Assembly: GCF_001427525.1 (NCBI RefSeq)
Contig: NZ_LMGU01000002.1
Location: forward strand, 83,768-147,767
Length of the DNA: 64,000 bases
Origin: Microbacterium sp. Root61
GTDB taxonomy: Bacteria > Actinomycetota > Actinomycetes > Actinomycetales > Microbacteriaceae
Direction of reading: 5' to 3'
Positions within the stretch are counted from its first letter, which is position 1. Each line of letters opens with the position of its first letter. The notes beneath the pieces are model-generated. The model was not told the origin of the DNA. It did not search any database and saw only the letters and a program-made list of their open reading frames with translations. Both the position numbers and the translations under genes were made by a program. This document shows positions 24,702 to 34,007 of this stretch, one piece after another.

Positions 24702-26174
24702 CTACAGCGCGCGGGTGACTTCGACGCCCAGGTCGGCGTCGAAGTCGAGGTCCTTCGTCTCGGGGGCGAGTGCCACCGCGATGAGCGTGAGCACCCCGGC
24801 GCCGGACAGGTAGATGCCGACCAGCCACGGGTTGCCACCCGCGCCGGCCCACAGGGCGACGGCGATGATCGGGGCCAGAGCCGCACCCAGGATTGAGGAC
24901 ACGTTGTACGAGATCGCCGACCCGGTGTAGCGGACGTTGGTCGGGAACAGCTCGGGCAGGACCGCGCCCATCGGTCCGAAGCTCGCGCCCATGAGCGTGA
25001 ATCCGAGGATCAGGAACGCCTGCACGAGCGCGCCCGTGAACTTCGGATCGGTCTGGGGGAGGAGGAACAGCGAGAACGTCAGACCGAACACGATGATCCC
25101 GCTCGTGACGCCCAGGAGCAGCTTCTTGCGACCGATCGAGTCGGCGATGGGTCCCGACAGCAGCGTGAACAGGCCGAAGAACACGACGCCGAGGATCTGC
25201 ATCAGCACGAAGTCGGTGTAGCCGAATCCGAGCCCCGGATAGAACTGCGCGGCGAACGCGACCGAGTCGAAAGGCTGGCCGGATGCCTCGGCAGCCGCCT
25301 GCGCCGCGGCTGAGGCGGTGGCCAGGTCAGCGGCCTTCGTGCCGTAGGAGAGCGTGAAGTTGGTCATCAGGTAGAAGAGCACGTACGTCGCCAGCATGAT
25401 GAACGTGCCGAGGATGAGGTGCCACCAGTGCAGCCGGAAGACGGTGGTCACCGGGAACTTGCGGATCGCGCCCTTCTGCTCCGCCTTCACGAACGTCTCG
25501 GACTCGACGAGCTTCAGGCGCACCCAGAGGCCGATGATGACCATGACCGCGGAGAACAGGAACGGCACGCGCCATCCCCACGCGAGGAACGCCTCGGAGC
25601 GCTGCCCGTCTTCGCCGGCCGGCAGGGCGAAGTTGATCACCAGGAACACCGTGTTGGCGATGATGAAGCCGAGTGGGGCGCCCAGCTGCGGGAACGTGCC
25701 GTACCAGGCGCGCTTGCCGGCAGGCGCGTTCTCGGTGGCGACCAGGGCTGCGCCCGACCACTCGCCGCCGAGCGCGAAGCCCTGCGCGAGGCGCAGGAGC
25801 AGCAGCAGGAAGGCGGCGAACCAGCCGATCTGCTGGAACGTGGGAAGGCAGCCGATGAGGATCGTCGCGATGCCCATCGTGAGGAGCGAGGCCACCAGGG
25901 TCGCCTTGCGGCCGTATTTGTCGCCGAAGTGCCCGAAGACGACGGCGCCGATCGGACGTGCCACCATGGCGGCCCCGAAGACGCCGAACGAGGCGAGCAG
26001 GGCCGTCGTGTCGTTGCCGGTCGGGAAGAACAGGATCGGGAACACCAGGACCGCGGCCGTGGCGTACGCGTAGAAGTCGTAGAACTCGATCGTCGTGCCG
26101 ACGAGACTCGCCGTGATCACCCGCGATCGGGAGTTCAGCGGAGCTGGGGCGGTCGTGGGACTGGGGGAGGTCAT
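24702..26174 (-). CDS. MFS transporter, metabolite:H+ symporter (MHS) family
   Basis: 490 residues, twelve membrane helices. MHS landmarks: ASLVGTTIEFYDFYAYATAA at the start of helix 1, GHFGDKYGRKATLV in loop 2-3, RLAQGFALGGEWSGAALVATE in helix 4-5 and the second-half repeat GPIADSIGRKKLL. A long helix 7-8 loop is Ala/Ser-rich. Relatives carry shikimate, proline/betaine, alpha-ketoglutarate or aromatic acids; the substrate is not readable here. ATG 26174 has GAGGAA 6 bases upstream; an upstream in-frame codon at 26228 lacks one. It lies downstream of ribH on the same strand but behind a hairpin. Confidence 0.9.
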   Translation of the reverse strand: MTSPSPTTAPAPLNSRSRVITASLVGTTIEFYDFYAYATAAVLVFPILFFPTGNDTTALLASFGVFGAAMVARPIGAVVFGHFGDKYGRKATLVASLLTMGIATILIGCLPTFQQIGWFAAFLLLLLRLAQGFALGGEWSGAALVATENAPAGKRAWYGTFPQLGAPLGFIIANTVFLVINFALPAGEDGQRSEAFLAWGWRVPFLFSAVMVIIGLWVRLKLVESETFVKAEQKGAIRKFPVTTVFRLHWWHLILGTFIMLATYVLFYLMTNFTLSYGTKAADLATASAAAQAAAEASGQPFDSVAFAAQFYPGLGFGYTDFVLMQILGVVFFGLFTLLSGPIADSIGRKKLLLGVTSGIIVFGLTFSLFLLPQTDPKFTGALVQAFLILGFTLMGASFGPMGAVLPELFPTNVRYTGSAISYNVSSILGAALAPIIAVALWAGAGGNPWLVGIYLSGAGVLTLIAVALAPETKDLDFDADLGVEVTRAL

Positions 26175-26284
26175 GCTGTTCCTCGGCGTCGGAGACGGAT
26201 GCGGCGCCCTGGGGGTGCGCCGACTCAACGTTTCAGTTTAGCCGGGGGACATTCCGACGGCAGGATCGAACGACGCACAACGCA

Positions 26285-26316
26285 AAGAGAGCGCCTCCCG
26301 GGGGAGACGCTCTCTT
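26285..26316 (-). terminator. Hairpin terminator of the riboflavin operon
   Basis: 15-bp arms (26285-26299 and 26302-26316) with one mismatch and a 2-base nominal loop, 20 bases after the ribH stop. It separates ribH from the downstream symporter gene. Confidence 0.7.
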
Positions 26317-26335
26317 CTGATTCGTGTACGTCGGA

Positions 26336-26809
26336 TCAGCCGCGCAGCTCGCGCAGCACCACGGCCATGCGCACGGCCGCATCGGCCGCCTCGGCGCCCT
26401 TGTCTTCCTTCGACTCGGGCAGACCGGCGCGGTCCAGGCCCTGCTGCTCGTCGTCGAGGGTGAGCACGCCGAAGCCGACGGGCTTGCCGGCGTCCAGCGC
26501 GACGCGCGTGAGCCCGTCGGTCGTCGCTGCGGACACATATTCGAAGTGCGGGGTTCCGCCGCGGATGATCACGCCGAGCGCGACCACCGCGTCTGCGCCG
26601 CCCGCGAAGGCGGCCTGCGCGGCCAGCGCCAGCTCGAAGGAACCGGGCACCCGTACGAGGCGGTGACCCGCGCCCGCGGCATCCAGCGTGCGCTGCGCTC
26701 CGGCGATCATCGCGTCGGTGATGACCTCGTGCCAAGTGCCGGCGATGATGACGACATCCAGTCCCGTCCCGTCGACCGCGCCGGTCGAGGGCGCGCCCGT
26801 GCCGCTCAT
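26336..26809 (-). CDS. ribH: 6,7-dimethyl-8-ribityllumazine synthase
   Basis: 157 residues. It condenses 5-amino-6-ribitylaminouracil with 3,4-dihydroxybutanone 4-phosphate to the lumazine precursor of riboflavin. Typical blocks: VVIIAGTWHEVITDAMIAGA, VRVPGSFELALAAQAA (ligand binding), VALGVIIRGGTPHFEYV and PVGFGVLTLDDEQQ. A 16-residue Gly/Thr-rich N-terminal extension precedes the fold. The start overlaps the ribBA stop (ATGA). Last gene of the riboswitch-controlled operon. Confidence 0.96.
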   Translation of the reverse strand: MSGTGAPSTGAVDGTGLDVVIIAGTWHEVITDAMIAGAQRTLDAAGAGHRLVRVPGSFELALAAQAAFAGGADAVVALGVIIRGGTPHFEYVSAATTDGLTRVALDAGKPVGFGVLTLDDEQQGLDRAGLPESKEDKGAEAADAAVRMAVVLRELRG

Positions 26810-28083
26810 GAACCGGCCCGTTCGTGCATCAGGGCGATGGCGTCGGTGAGGTCTTCCTCGGCGATCAGGTGGCCCATGCGGTCACGCTTGGTGGAGAGGT
26901 ACTGGTGATTGTTCGGCCCGACGCCGACCAGCAGCGGCACCTGTTCGATGATCTCGAGGCCGAGCTCACGCAGCTGGTGGACCTTGTCGGTGTTGTTGGT
27001 GAGCAGCCGCACCTTCTCGACGCCGAGGTCGGCGAGGATGCCGGCGGCGGCCGCGTAGTCGCGTGCATCGGCCGGCAGTCCGAGGGCGAGGTTGGCGTCG
27101 ACGGTGTCGAGCCCGCGCTCCTGCAGGCTGTAGGCGCGGAGCTTGTTGATCAGTCCGATGCCCCGGCCCTCGTGGCCGCGCATGTAGACGACGACGCCGC
27201 CCTGGGTGGCGATCGCGTCCATTGCGGCGTCCAGCTGAGGCCCGCACTCGCACTTGAGCGAGTCGAACGCCTCACCGGTGAGGCACTCCGAGTGCACTCG
27301 CACGAGCGGCGCGTCGTCGGAGAGGTCGCCCGCCACGATCGCGAGGTGGTCGGTGCCCGTGACACGGTCCTTGTACGCGAGGAAGCGGAAATCGCCGTGT
27401 GCGGTGGGCACCTGGGCCTCCGCGCGCAGGCTGACGCGACGCTTGTGGACGACGGGCTCCGTGGGGTCGTGCGGCTCGTGCTCCTCGAGGTAGGCGATGA
27501 GCTGCTCGATGGTGATCACGTGCACGCCGTCGCGCTGCCCGAGCTCGATGAGTCCGGGAAGGCGCATCATGCTGCCGTCCTCGGCGACGACCTCGGCGAT
27601 CGCGCCGACCGGCTCGAGACCTGCCAGCTTCATCAGATCCACGGCCGCCTCGGTGTGCCCGCCGCGTTCGCGGACCCCGCCGTCCACCGCGCGCAGCGGG
27701 AGGACGTGGCCGGGGCGGATGACGCTCTGGGGCGTGGAGCCCGGGTTGGCCAGCACGTTCAGCGTGTGCGAACGGTCCGTGGCGCTGATGCCCGTCGAGA
27801 TGCGGTCGGCGGCATCGACGCTCACGGTGTAGGCCGTGCCGCGCGCGTCCTCGTTCACGGCGACCATCGGCGGCAGGTCCAGGCGGTCGGCCCAGTCCGC
27901 GGGCATCGGCGCGCAGATGAACCCGCTCGACCAGCGCACGGTCCACGCGATCCATTCGGGAGTGGCGAGTTGGGCAGAGAGGATGACGTCGCCCTCGTTC
28001 TCACGGTTCTCGTCGTCGGCGACGATGACCGGCCTGCCCGCGCGGAGCGCGTCCAGGGCCTCGGGAATGGTGGAAAGGCTCAT
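26806..28083 (-). CDS. ribBA: Bifunctional DHBP synthase / GTP cyclohydrolase II
   Basis: 425 residues. The N-terminal RibB domain (about residues 1-205) makes 3,4-dihydroxybutanone 4-phosphate from ribulose 5-phosphate and shows VIVADDENRENEGDV, STGISATDRSHT and RERGGHTEAAVDL. The C-terminal RibA domain hydrolyses GTP and has the zinc cysteines in SECLTGEAFDSLKCECGPQL and the RGHEGRGIGL motif. Both catalytic cores look intact, so this one protein supplies both precursor branches. ATG 28083 overlaps the ribE stop. Confidence 0.96.
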   Translation of the reverse strand: MSLSTIPEALDALRAGRPVIVADDENRENEGDVILSAQLATPEWIAWTVRWSSGFICAPMPADWADRLDLPPMVAVNEDARGTAYTVSVDAADRISTGISATDRSHTLNVLANPGSTPQSVIRPGHVLPLRAVDGGVRERGGHTEAAVDLMKLAGLEPVGAIAEVVAEDGSMMRLPGLIELGQRDGVHVITIEQLIAYLEEHEPHDPTEPVVHKRRVSLRAEAQVPTAHGDFRFLAYKDRVTGTDHLAIVAGDLSDDAPLVRVHSECLTGEAFDSLKCECGPQLDAAMDAIATQGGVVVYMRGHEGRGIGLINKLRAYSLQERGLDTVDANLALGLPADARDYAAAAGILADLGVEKVRLLTNNTDKVHQLRELGLEIIEQVPLLVGVGPNNHQYLSTKRDRMGHLIAEEDLTDAIALMHERAGS

Positions 28084-28724
28084 CGGGAGCCTCCTTCTGT
28101 CGGGACGGCAGCCGCCGTCGGGGAAAATGCGAGCAGGCGCTGCACGTGCCGCGCCAGGATGTCGGTCTCGAGGTTGACCCGGTCGCCGGCGACGCGCGCG
28201 CCCAGGGTGGTGGCCACGAGGGTCTCGGGGATGAGCGACACCTCGAACCAGGCGTCGGGGGCGTCGGCCGCGCTGACGGCGCTGACGGTGAGAGAGACGC
28301 CGTCCATCGCGATCGAGCCCTTGTCGACCACGAGCGGGGCGAGCGGCGCGGGCAGACCGACGCGGATGACGCGCCACTGGTCGCCGGGACGCACCTCGAG
28401 CACCTCGCCGGTGCCGTCGATGTGTCCCTGCACGATGTGCCCGCCCAGGCGGCCGTGCGCGGCGGTGGCGCGCTCGAGGTTGACCGCGCGTCCGGCGGCC
28501 ACGCCGCGGAGGGTCGACATCTCCAGCGTCTGCTGCATCACGTCGGCGGTGAACCAGTCCGCGCCGCGGTCCACGACCGTCAGGCAGACACCGCTGACCG
28601 AGATCGAGTCGCCGTGACCGGCGTCGGACACCGCGATCGGTGCCTGCACGGTGAGGCGCACGCCGTCCCCCGAGGGGGCGACGGCGGTGACCGCGCCGAT
28701 CTCTTCCACGATTCCGGTGAACAT
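28080..28724 (-). CDS. ribE: Riboflavin synthase alpha chain
   Basis: 214 residues, two tandem lumazine-binding halves: MFTGIVEEIGAV, with SISVSGVCLTVVD in the first and HIVQGHIDGTGEV plus SIAMDGVSLTVSAV in the second. It dismutates two lumazines to riboflavin. I chose ATG 28724 because the family starts MFTGIVEE; GTG 28727 would add one residue. AAGGAG lies 7 bases upstream. The ATG overlaps the ribD stop. Confidence 0.96.
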   Translation of the reverse strand: MFTGIVEEIGAVTAVAPSGDGVRLTVQAPIAVSDAGHGDSISVSGVCLTVVDRGADWFTADVMQQTLEMSTLRGVAAGRAVNLERATAAHGRLGGHIVQGHIDGTGEVLEVRPGDQWRVIRVGLPAPLAPLVVDKGSIAMDGVSLTVSAVSAADAPDAWFEVSLIPETLVATTLGARVAGDRVNLETDILARHVQRLLAFSPTAAAVPTEGGSR

Positions 28725-29770
28725 CACTGCGCTCCTTGGGGGTCCGGCGCACTGGCCGGTCGAGGGGAGGCGACGACCAGCAGGTCATCGCCGAGGCGTT
28801 CGATCGTCGATACCGTCAGGCGGTGCGCGTCACCGATCGTGCCGACGCCGATGTCGCCGAGCGCGAGGCGATCGCCGCCCAGCAGCACGGGGGCGACGTA
28901 GACGAGGAGCTCGTCGACCAGGCCCGCACGCACGAACGCGCTGGCCAGCGTGGGACCGCCTTCGACGAAGACGCGCTGGATGCCGCGTTCGCGCAGGTCG
29001 GCGAGTACGGCGGAGAGATTGTGGGTGTCGTAGAACAGCGGAGTGCGCGGATGGCGGCGGATCGCGGCATCCGTCGGCGTCTCGGCCCGCCCGATCACGA
29101 CCGGTTGCGGCTGGGACGCCCGCAGCGAGCCGTCGGACTCACGTGCCGTCAGCGAGGGGTCATCGGCCAGCACCGTGCCGACACCGACGACGATCGCGTC
29201 GGCCGCCGCCCGACGGGAGTGCACGTCGGCGCGCGCCTGTGGACCGGTGATCCACTGGCTGGTGCCGTCGTGGGCTGCCGCGCGGCCGTCCAGACTCTGC
29301 GCCCACTTGACGGTCACGGCGGGGCGGCCGAGCTCTGCCACGTTCAGCCACGACTTCAGGAGCGCCTCGCCCTCGGCGCGGTGGACGCCGCCCTCGACCT
29401 CGACGCCGGCCGCGGCGAGCCGCTCGGCGCCGCCGCCCGCTTCGGGGTTCGGGTCATCGACGGCGTACACGACCCGGGTCACGCCGGCGGCGATGAGCGC
29501 CTCCGAGCACGGGCCGGTGCGGCCACTGTGGTTGCACGGCTCGAGGGTGACGACGGCGGTCAGCCCGCGTGCCTCGCCCGGTGCGAGCTGCGAGAGGGCA
29601 TCGACCTCGGCATGCGCCGTGCCGGCGCCGCGATGCCAGCCTTCCGCGACGATGGTCCCGTCGGGGCTGAGGAGTACGGCGCCCACCTGCGGATTGACAC
29701 CGCGGGGGCCGTTGAGCGCGAGCGCGAACGCGCGCAGGATGGCGGCGTCTTCTGCTGTGCTCACTGCCAT
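28724..29770 (-). CDS. ribD: Bifunctional pyrimidine deaminase/reductase RibD
   Basis: 348 residues. The N-terminal deaminase has the zinc motif HAEVDALSQ and TLEPCNHSGRTGPCSEAL (about residues 55-95). The C-terminal reductase has VKWAQSLDGRAAAHDGTSQWITG and VFVEGGPTLASAFVRAGLVDE. ATG 29770 has GAAGG six bases upstream. First gene of ribD-ribE-ribBA-ribH, 67 bp downstream of an FMN aptamer, so expression is expected to fall when FMN is plentiful. Confidence 0.95.
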   Translation of the reverse strand: MAVSTAEDAAILRAFALALNGPRGVNPQVGAVLLSPDGTIVAEGWHRGAGTAHAEVDALSQLAPGEARGLTAVVTLEPCNHSGRTGPCSEALIAAGVTRVVYAVDDPNPEAGGGAERLAAAGVEVEGGVHRAEGEALLKSWLNVAELGRPAVTVKWAQSLDGRAAAHDGTSQWITGPQARADVHSRRAAADAIVVGVGTVLADDPSLTARESDGSLRASQPQPVVIGRAETPTDAAIRRHPRTPLFYDTHNLSAVLADLRERGIQRVFVEGGPTLASAFVRAGLVDELLVYVAPVLLGGDRLALGDIGVGTIGDAHRLTVSTIERLGDDLLVVASPRPASAPDPQGAQ

Positions 29771-29837
29771 GTCAACCTTCGATCCGATACGGTTCTCGGT
29801 CTCCGGGGCAATGGCGAGCGCCGACGCTGACGCGTCG

Positions 29838-29997
29838 CTGTGCTTCCTCCCATCCGGACTGACGACGGAAAACCGTCGCATCACCGTCGGTTCCGGAATT
29901 TCACCGGATCGACCTCGGCCGCACCCTCATCGGATGCTGCGCCTCAGCTCGCGGACTCTCACCGCCGGTTCGGATTCTCACCGACCCCGGAGCACGT
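29838..29997 (-). ncRNA. FMN riboswitch (RFN element)
   Basis: Read on the minus strand, the conserved RFN blocks occur in order: closing stem half GTGCT, CCGGGGTCGGTGAGAATCC, GAACCGGCGGTGAGAGTCCG, CGAGCTGAGGC, GATCCGGTGAAATTCCGGA, ACCGACGGTGATG, then CAGTCCGGATGGGAGGAAGCAC, the last pairing with the 5' stem (blocks overlap the 20-base display limit and are given in parts). A small stem CGACGC-N4-GCGTCG at 29822-29837 follows. There is no strong U-tract, so control at translation initiation of ribD is more likely than termination. This element explains most of the 265-bp gene-free stretch. Confidence 0.95.
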
Positions 29998-30035
29998 TGA
30001 TGCTCTCGAGTGTAGTCAACGCGCGAGACGCTCGG

Positions 30036-31076
30036 CTATTCCGCGTCACTCTCTGTGACGTGCGCGGTGCGCAGGGGGCCGGAACTCTCGCGTGAGATGA
30101 GGCGATAGCCGACCTCGACGTGGGCCGTGGCGCGGTCGTTGTCGGCGATGAGTTCCAGCAGTGTGTCGACCGCGCGCGTCGCGATCGCCTGCTTGTCCGG
30201 GGCGATCGAGGTGAGCGACGGGACCGAGAACTCCGACTCCTGAACGTCGTCGATCGAGGCGATGGCGACGTCATCCGGCACGCGGAGTCCGGCATCGGCG
30301 AGAGCGCGGATGGCGCCGAACGCGAGCATGTCGGTGAAACACACCAGGGCGTCGAAGCGGACGCCCTGCGCGAGCGCGCGCGCTGTTCCCTCGCGCCCGG
30401 CCTGCCGGCCGAACCGGTCGGTGTACAGCACCAGATCGGGATCGAACGCGACATCGGCGGCCTCGAGGGCCTCGCGATAGCCCCGCAGGCGGAGCCGGGC
30501 GCTGCGGTACAGGTCCGAGTGGTACGCGCCCAGCGTCGCGATGCGGGTGTGGCCGCGCTCGAGCAGGTGCCGGGTGATGTCGCCGGTGGCGCGGACATTG
30601 TCGATCGCGATGTCGGTGAAGCGCGAGCCGGAGATCTGCTCACCGATCAGCACCGTCGGCACCTCGGGCGGCGTCTCGTACAGCTCGTCCTTGACGAGCG
30701 AGAGGGGGCTGAAGATGAGCCCATCGACGATGTGCGACGTGAAGTCGCGCAGCATCCGCTGCTCGTTCTGCTTCGCGCCGCCGGTCTGCGTCGTGATGAC
30801 CGTGTAGCCGCGCTGCTGGGCCGCGAACTCGACGAGCTCGGAGAGCTCCGCGAAGTAGGGCTGAGACAGCTCGGGGACGGCGAACCCGAGGATGCGGGTG
30901 CGGCCCTGGCGCAGGCGGCGCGCCGAGATGTTCGGCTTGTAGTTGAGCTGCTCGATCGCCGCGAGGACGCGGGCGCGTGTGCTCGGTCGTACGTGCACGA
31001 AGTCGTTGACGACATTGGACACGGTCCGGGGTGAGACGCCGGCCAATAGTGCGACATCCCGAATGCTCGCGCTCAC
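30036..31076 (-). CDS. LacI family transcriptional regulator
   Basis: 346 residues. The N-terminal LacI headpiece is SIRDVALLAGVSPRTVSNVV, followed by the hinge helix region SARRLRQGRTRILGF (residues about 4-62). The periplasmic-binding-like core has GLIFSPLSLVKDEL, DNVRATGDITRHLLERGHTRIATLG and DDVAIASIDDVQESEF. LacI proteins usually respond to sugars; no sugar genes are adjacent, so the target may be distant or include the neighbouring glycerol genes. I chose GTG 31076 because the upstream open frame lacks homology to the family; AGG-rich sequence precedes it. Confidence 0.9.
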   Translation of the reverse strand: MSASIRDVALLAGVSPRTVSNVVNDFVHVRPSTRARVLAAIEQLNYKPNISARRLRQGRTRILGFAVPELSQPYFAELSELVEFAAQQRGYTVITTQTGGAKQNEQRMLRDFTSHIVDGLIFSPLSLVKDELYETPPEVPTVLIGEQISGSRFTDIAIDNVRATGDITRHLLERGHTRIATLGAYHSDLYRSARLRLRGYREALEAADVAFDPDLVLYTDRFGRQAGREGTARALAQGVRFDALVCFTDMLAFGAIRALADAGLRVPDDVAIASIDDVQESEFSVPSLTSIAPDKQAIATRAVDTLLELIADNDRATAHVEVGYRLISRESSGPLRTAHVTESDAE

Positions 31077-31150
31077 CTGACCTGCCTCTCCTCGCGGCCG
31101 CTGCGCCTTGGGCAGACTATCGCGGGATGGCACTCCTGCCCGGGGTGATC

Positions 31151-32113
31151 TCAGGCGTCTTCGAGGGCGTGTGCGGTCGCCTCGTCCACGACGAGGTCGG
31201 TCGCCAGGCCCGCAGCCAGCGCCCCGCGCACACTCGCGAGCTTCGAGACGCCCGAGACGATGCAGACTCGTCGCGGCACGCGCCGCAGCACATCGAACTG
31301 GGGGCCCGTGGCCCGCTCGTTCAGGGCGATGCCGTCGCTCGATCCGTCTTCGCGGAAGAACACCGTGGCGACGTCGCCGACCACGCCCGCCGCGTCGAGG
31401 TCGGCGAGCTCGTCGGCCTCGAGGTACCCGCCGGAGTACACGTGGCTGGGCACCCGGGATCCGGCCGACCCTGTGCTGAAGACGATCAGGTCCATCGCGG
31501 CCTGCATCGCGAGGATGCGGCGCATGCTGCGCTCCCGCCACATCCCGAGCTTGGTCTGCGGGTCGTCGAAGAAGGCCGGGACGGGGAACTGCTGAGCGCT
31601 GCCGCCGTACGCTCCGGCGAAGCGACTCAGGATCTCGCTGGCGTAGAGCAGGCCGGTGGTGTGGGTGTTGCCCGAGCCGTTCAGCTGCACGAAATTCGTA
31701 CCGCGCACCGCCTTGGGCATCAGGTGCTTGCTCACGGCGGCGGTCGTCGCGCCCCACGCGACACCGATCGTCATGTCGTCGCCGACGAGCTCGTGCATGA
31801 GGTGCGCCGCGGCGATCGCAACCCGCTCGAGACGCTCGATGTCGTTGGCGTCATCGGGCACCGGCACGACGTGCACGGTCACGCCGAAGCGGCGGGTGAG
31901 GCGCTCCTCGAGGAGCTGTGGCGCGGCGAAGGGGGAGCGGATCCGGATGTCGACGATGCCGGTCGCGCGCGCGTGCGTCAGCAGCCGCGACACGGTCGAT
32001 CGCGACGTGCCGAGCTCCTGGGCGATCGCTCCCATCGTCCGATCCTGGACGTAGTAGAGGTGCGCCGCGGTGAGTGCTCGCTGCACGGTGCGGGGGTCGG
32101 TCAGCTCATCCAT
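31151..32113 (-). CDS. SorC family (sugar-binding) transcriptional regulator
   Basis: 320 residues. The N-terminal helix-turn-helix is HLYYVQDRTMGAIAQELGTSRSTVSRLL (two blocks, about residues 14-42). The rest is the SorC ligand domain with IGVAWGATTAAVSKHL, VQLNGSG and SGVSKLASVRGALAAGLATDLVVDE. These proteins bind phosphorylated sugars or polyols. It is divergent from glpD with a palindrome between, making it the likely regulator of glpDK. ATG 32113 gives the family-typical N-terminus; the ribosome site is weak. Confidence 0.88.
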   Translation of the reverse strand: MDELTDPRTVQRALTAAHLYYVQDRTMGAIAQELGTSRSTVSRLLTHARATGIVDIRIRSPFAAPQLLEERLTRRFGVTVHVVPVPDDANDIERLERVAIAAAHLMHELVGDDMTIGVAWGATTAAVSKHLMPKAVRGTNFVQLNGSGNTHTTGLLYASEILSRFAGAYGGSAQQFPVPAFFDDPQTKLGMWRERSMRRILAMQAAMDLIVFSTGSAGSRVPSHVYSGGYLEADELADLDAAGVVGDVATVFFREDGSSDGIALNERATGPQFDVLRRVPRRVCIVSGVSKLASVRGALAAGLATDLVVDEATAHALEDA

Positions 32114-32124
32114 CTCGAGAAGTA

Positions 32125-32138
32125 TGCACGTATGTGCA
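32125..32138. promoter_or_regulatory. Inverted repeat, candidate SorC operator upstream of glpD
   Basis: TGCAC-GTAT-GTGCA is a perfect 5-bp inverted repeat, 12 bp upstream of the sorC-type start and 73 bp upstream of glpD. A further TGCA half-site follows at 32146-32149. The rest of the 97-bp intergenic region shows no clear promoter. Confidence 0.5.
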
Positions 32139-32210
32139 GAAGGGCTGCAAGTACGTCCAACGCTGGCATCATGGAGGAGAGGCGATCGACGAGGGACACA
32201 GGGGGATCGG

Positions 32211-33929
32211 ATGAACGAGGTACCGACGGCGCAGGGATTCGGCGCACTGGCCGCACGTCCGCATGCGGATGTGCTGATCATCGGCGGCGGCATCAACGGG
32301 CTCGCGACCTTCCGCGACCTGGCGATGCAGGGTGTCGACGTGGCCCTGGTCGAACGCGGCGACTTCGTCAGCGGCGCCTCCGCCGCGTCGTCCCACATGA
32401 TCCACGGCGGTATCCGCTACCTCGAGAACGGTGAGTTCCGGCTGGTGCACGAGGCCGTGACCGAGCGCAACGGCCTGCTGCGCATCGCTCCGCACTATGT
32501 GCGGCCACTGCAGACGACGATCCCGATCTTCTCCACCTTCTCCGGCATCCTCGGCGCCCCCCTGCGCTTCCTGCGACACGGGGGCGGGAAGCACACCGAA
32601 CGCGGTGCCGTGCTCATCAAGATCGGGCTCGTGATCTACGACTCGTTCTCGCGCGGCGGCGGTCGCGTGCCGCATCACGCCTTCCGCGGACGCAAGCGGT
32701 CGCTGCAGGAGCTGCCCGAGCTCAACCCCGAGGTGAAGTACACGGCGACCTACTGGGACGCCTCGCTGCACGATCCGGAGCGTCTCGCGATCGATGTGCT
32801 GCGCGACGGCCGAGCAGCGGGCGGGGACCGTGCGCGGGCGGCCAACTACACCGCGGCCGTCGGTGTGCAGGACGGCCGCGTCGTGCTGCGCGACATGGTC
32901 GACGGCGCAGAGCTGCCGTTCACGGCATCCGTCGTCATCAACGCCTCCGGCCCGTGGACCGACCTGACCAACCTCGCCCTCGGCGACCCGACCCGGTACA
33001 TGGGCGGCACCAAGGGGTCGCACATCGTGCTGGATCACCCCGCGCTGCTGGCCGCGACGGGCGGACGCGAGCTGTTCTTCGAGCACAAGGACGGCCGCAT
33101 CGTCCTCATCTACCCGCTCAAGGGCCGCGTTCTGGTGGGCACGACCGATCTCGAGCACGACATGGCCGACCCGATCGTGTGCACCGAGGCCGAGGTCGAC
33201 TACTTCCTCGACCTCGTCGGCCAGGTGCTGCCGGAGATCCCGGTCGACAGGTCGCAGATCGTCTACCGCTTCGCCGGTGTGCGCCCGCTCCCCGGGCACG
33301 GCGACCTCGCCCCCGGATTCGTCTCGCGGGACTACCGGATCGAGGCGGAGCCGCTTCCGGGGGCGGATGCCACGGTCCTGAGCCTCGTCGGCGGCAAATG
33401 GACCACGTTCCGGGCCTCGGCCGAGCACCTCGCCGACCGTGCCCTCGATCTGCTCGCGCTCCCGCGTCGTCGCTCGACCAAGGGCGTGCCGATCGGCGGA
33501 GGGCTGGGCTATCCCACCACGGAGCGCTCGCGACAGCAGTGGATCGCGGCGCACTCCGAGGAGCTCCCGGCCGCGCAGGTCGCGACCCTTCTCGACCGCT
33601 ACGGCACGGTCGCGACAGCCGTGATGGACGCGGTCATCGACGATCCGCGCGACGCTCCGCTGGAGCATGCCCCGGGCTACAGCTCGGGGGAGATGCGCCA
33701 CCTGGCCCGGAGCGAAGACGTCGTGCACCTCGACGACCTGCTCATGCGGCGCACGAGCCTGGCCTTCATCGGCGGTGTGACGGCGGAATCGGCCGCGGAG
33801 ATCGCTGCGGCGATCGCTCCCGCGCTCGGCTGGGATGCCGCGCGGGCCGAGGCCGAGGCGGTGCGCGGCTACCGGTTGGTGCATGCCGCCGACCCATCGC
33901 GGATGCAGACCCCCGCCGACCAGCGATAG
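32211..33929 (+). CDS. glpD: Glycerol-3-phosphate dehydrogenase, FAD-dependent
   Basis: 572 residues. Oxidises sn-glycerol 3-phosphate to dihydroxyacetone phosphate and passes electrons to quinone at the membrane. The FAD Rossmann motif is VLIIGGGINGLATFRDLAMQG (residues about 19-39, in parts), followed by SHMIHGGIRYLE, the MGGTKGSHIVLDH block, VLVGTTDLEHD, and a C-terminal DAO_C helical domain with EMRHLARSEDVVHLDDLLMRRT. GGGGGATCGG precedes ATG 32211. It is followed by glpK after a 78-bp gap with its own ribosome site. Confidence 0.95.
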   Translation: MNEVPTAQGFGALAARPHADVLIIGGGINGLATFRDLAMQGVDVALVERGDFVSGASAASSHMIHGGIRYLENGEFRLVHEAVTERNGLLRIAPHYVRPLQTTIPIFSTFSGILGAPLRFLRHGGGKHTERGAVLIKIGLVIYDSFSRGGGRVPHHAFRGRKRSLQELPELNPEVKYTATYWDASLHDPERLAIDVLRDGRAAGGDRARAANYTAAVGVQDGRVVLRDMVDGAELPFTASVVINASGPWTDLTNLALGDPTRYMGGTKGSHIVLDHPALLAATGGRELFFEHKDGRIVLIYPLKGRVLVGTTDLEHDMADPIVCTEAEVDYFLDLVGQVLPEIPVDRSQIVYRFAGVRPLPGHGDLAPGFVSRDYRIEAEPLPGADATVLSLVGGKWTTFRASAEHLADRALDLLALPRRRSTKGVPIGGGLGYPTTERSRQQWIAAHSEELPAAQVATLLDRYGTVATAVMDAVIDDPRDAPLEHAPGYSSGEMRHLARSEDVVHLDDLLMRRTSLAFIGGVTAESAAEIAAAIAPALGWDAARAEAEAVRGYRLVHAADPSRMQTPADQR

Positions 33930-34007
33930 CCTGACCGCAGCCGGTGGCGCGGATGCGCCGCCGGAGACCGCGTGCGGGCGATGCTGCCCGCGAGGAAGGA
34001 GACGGCG

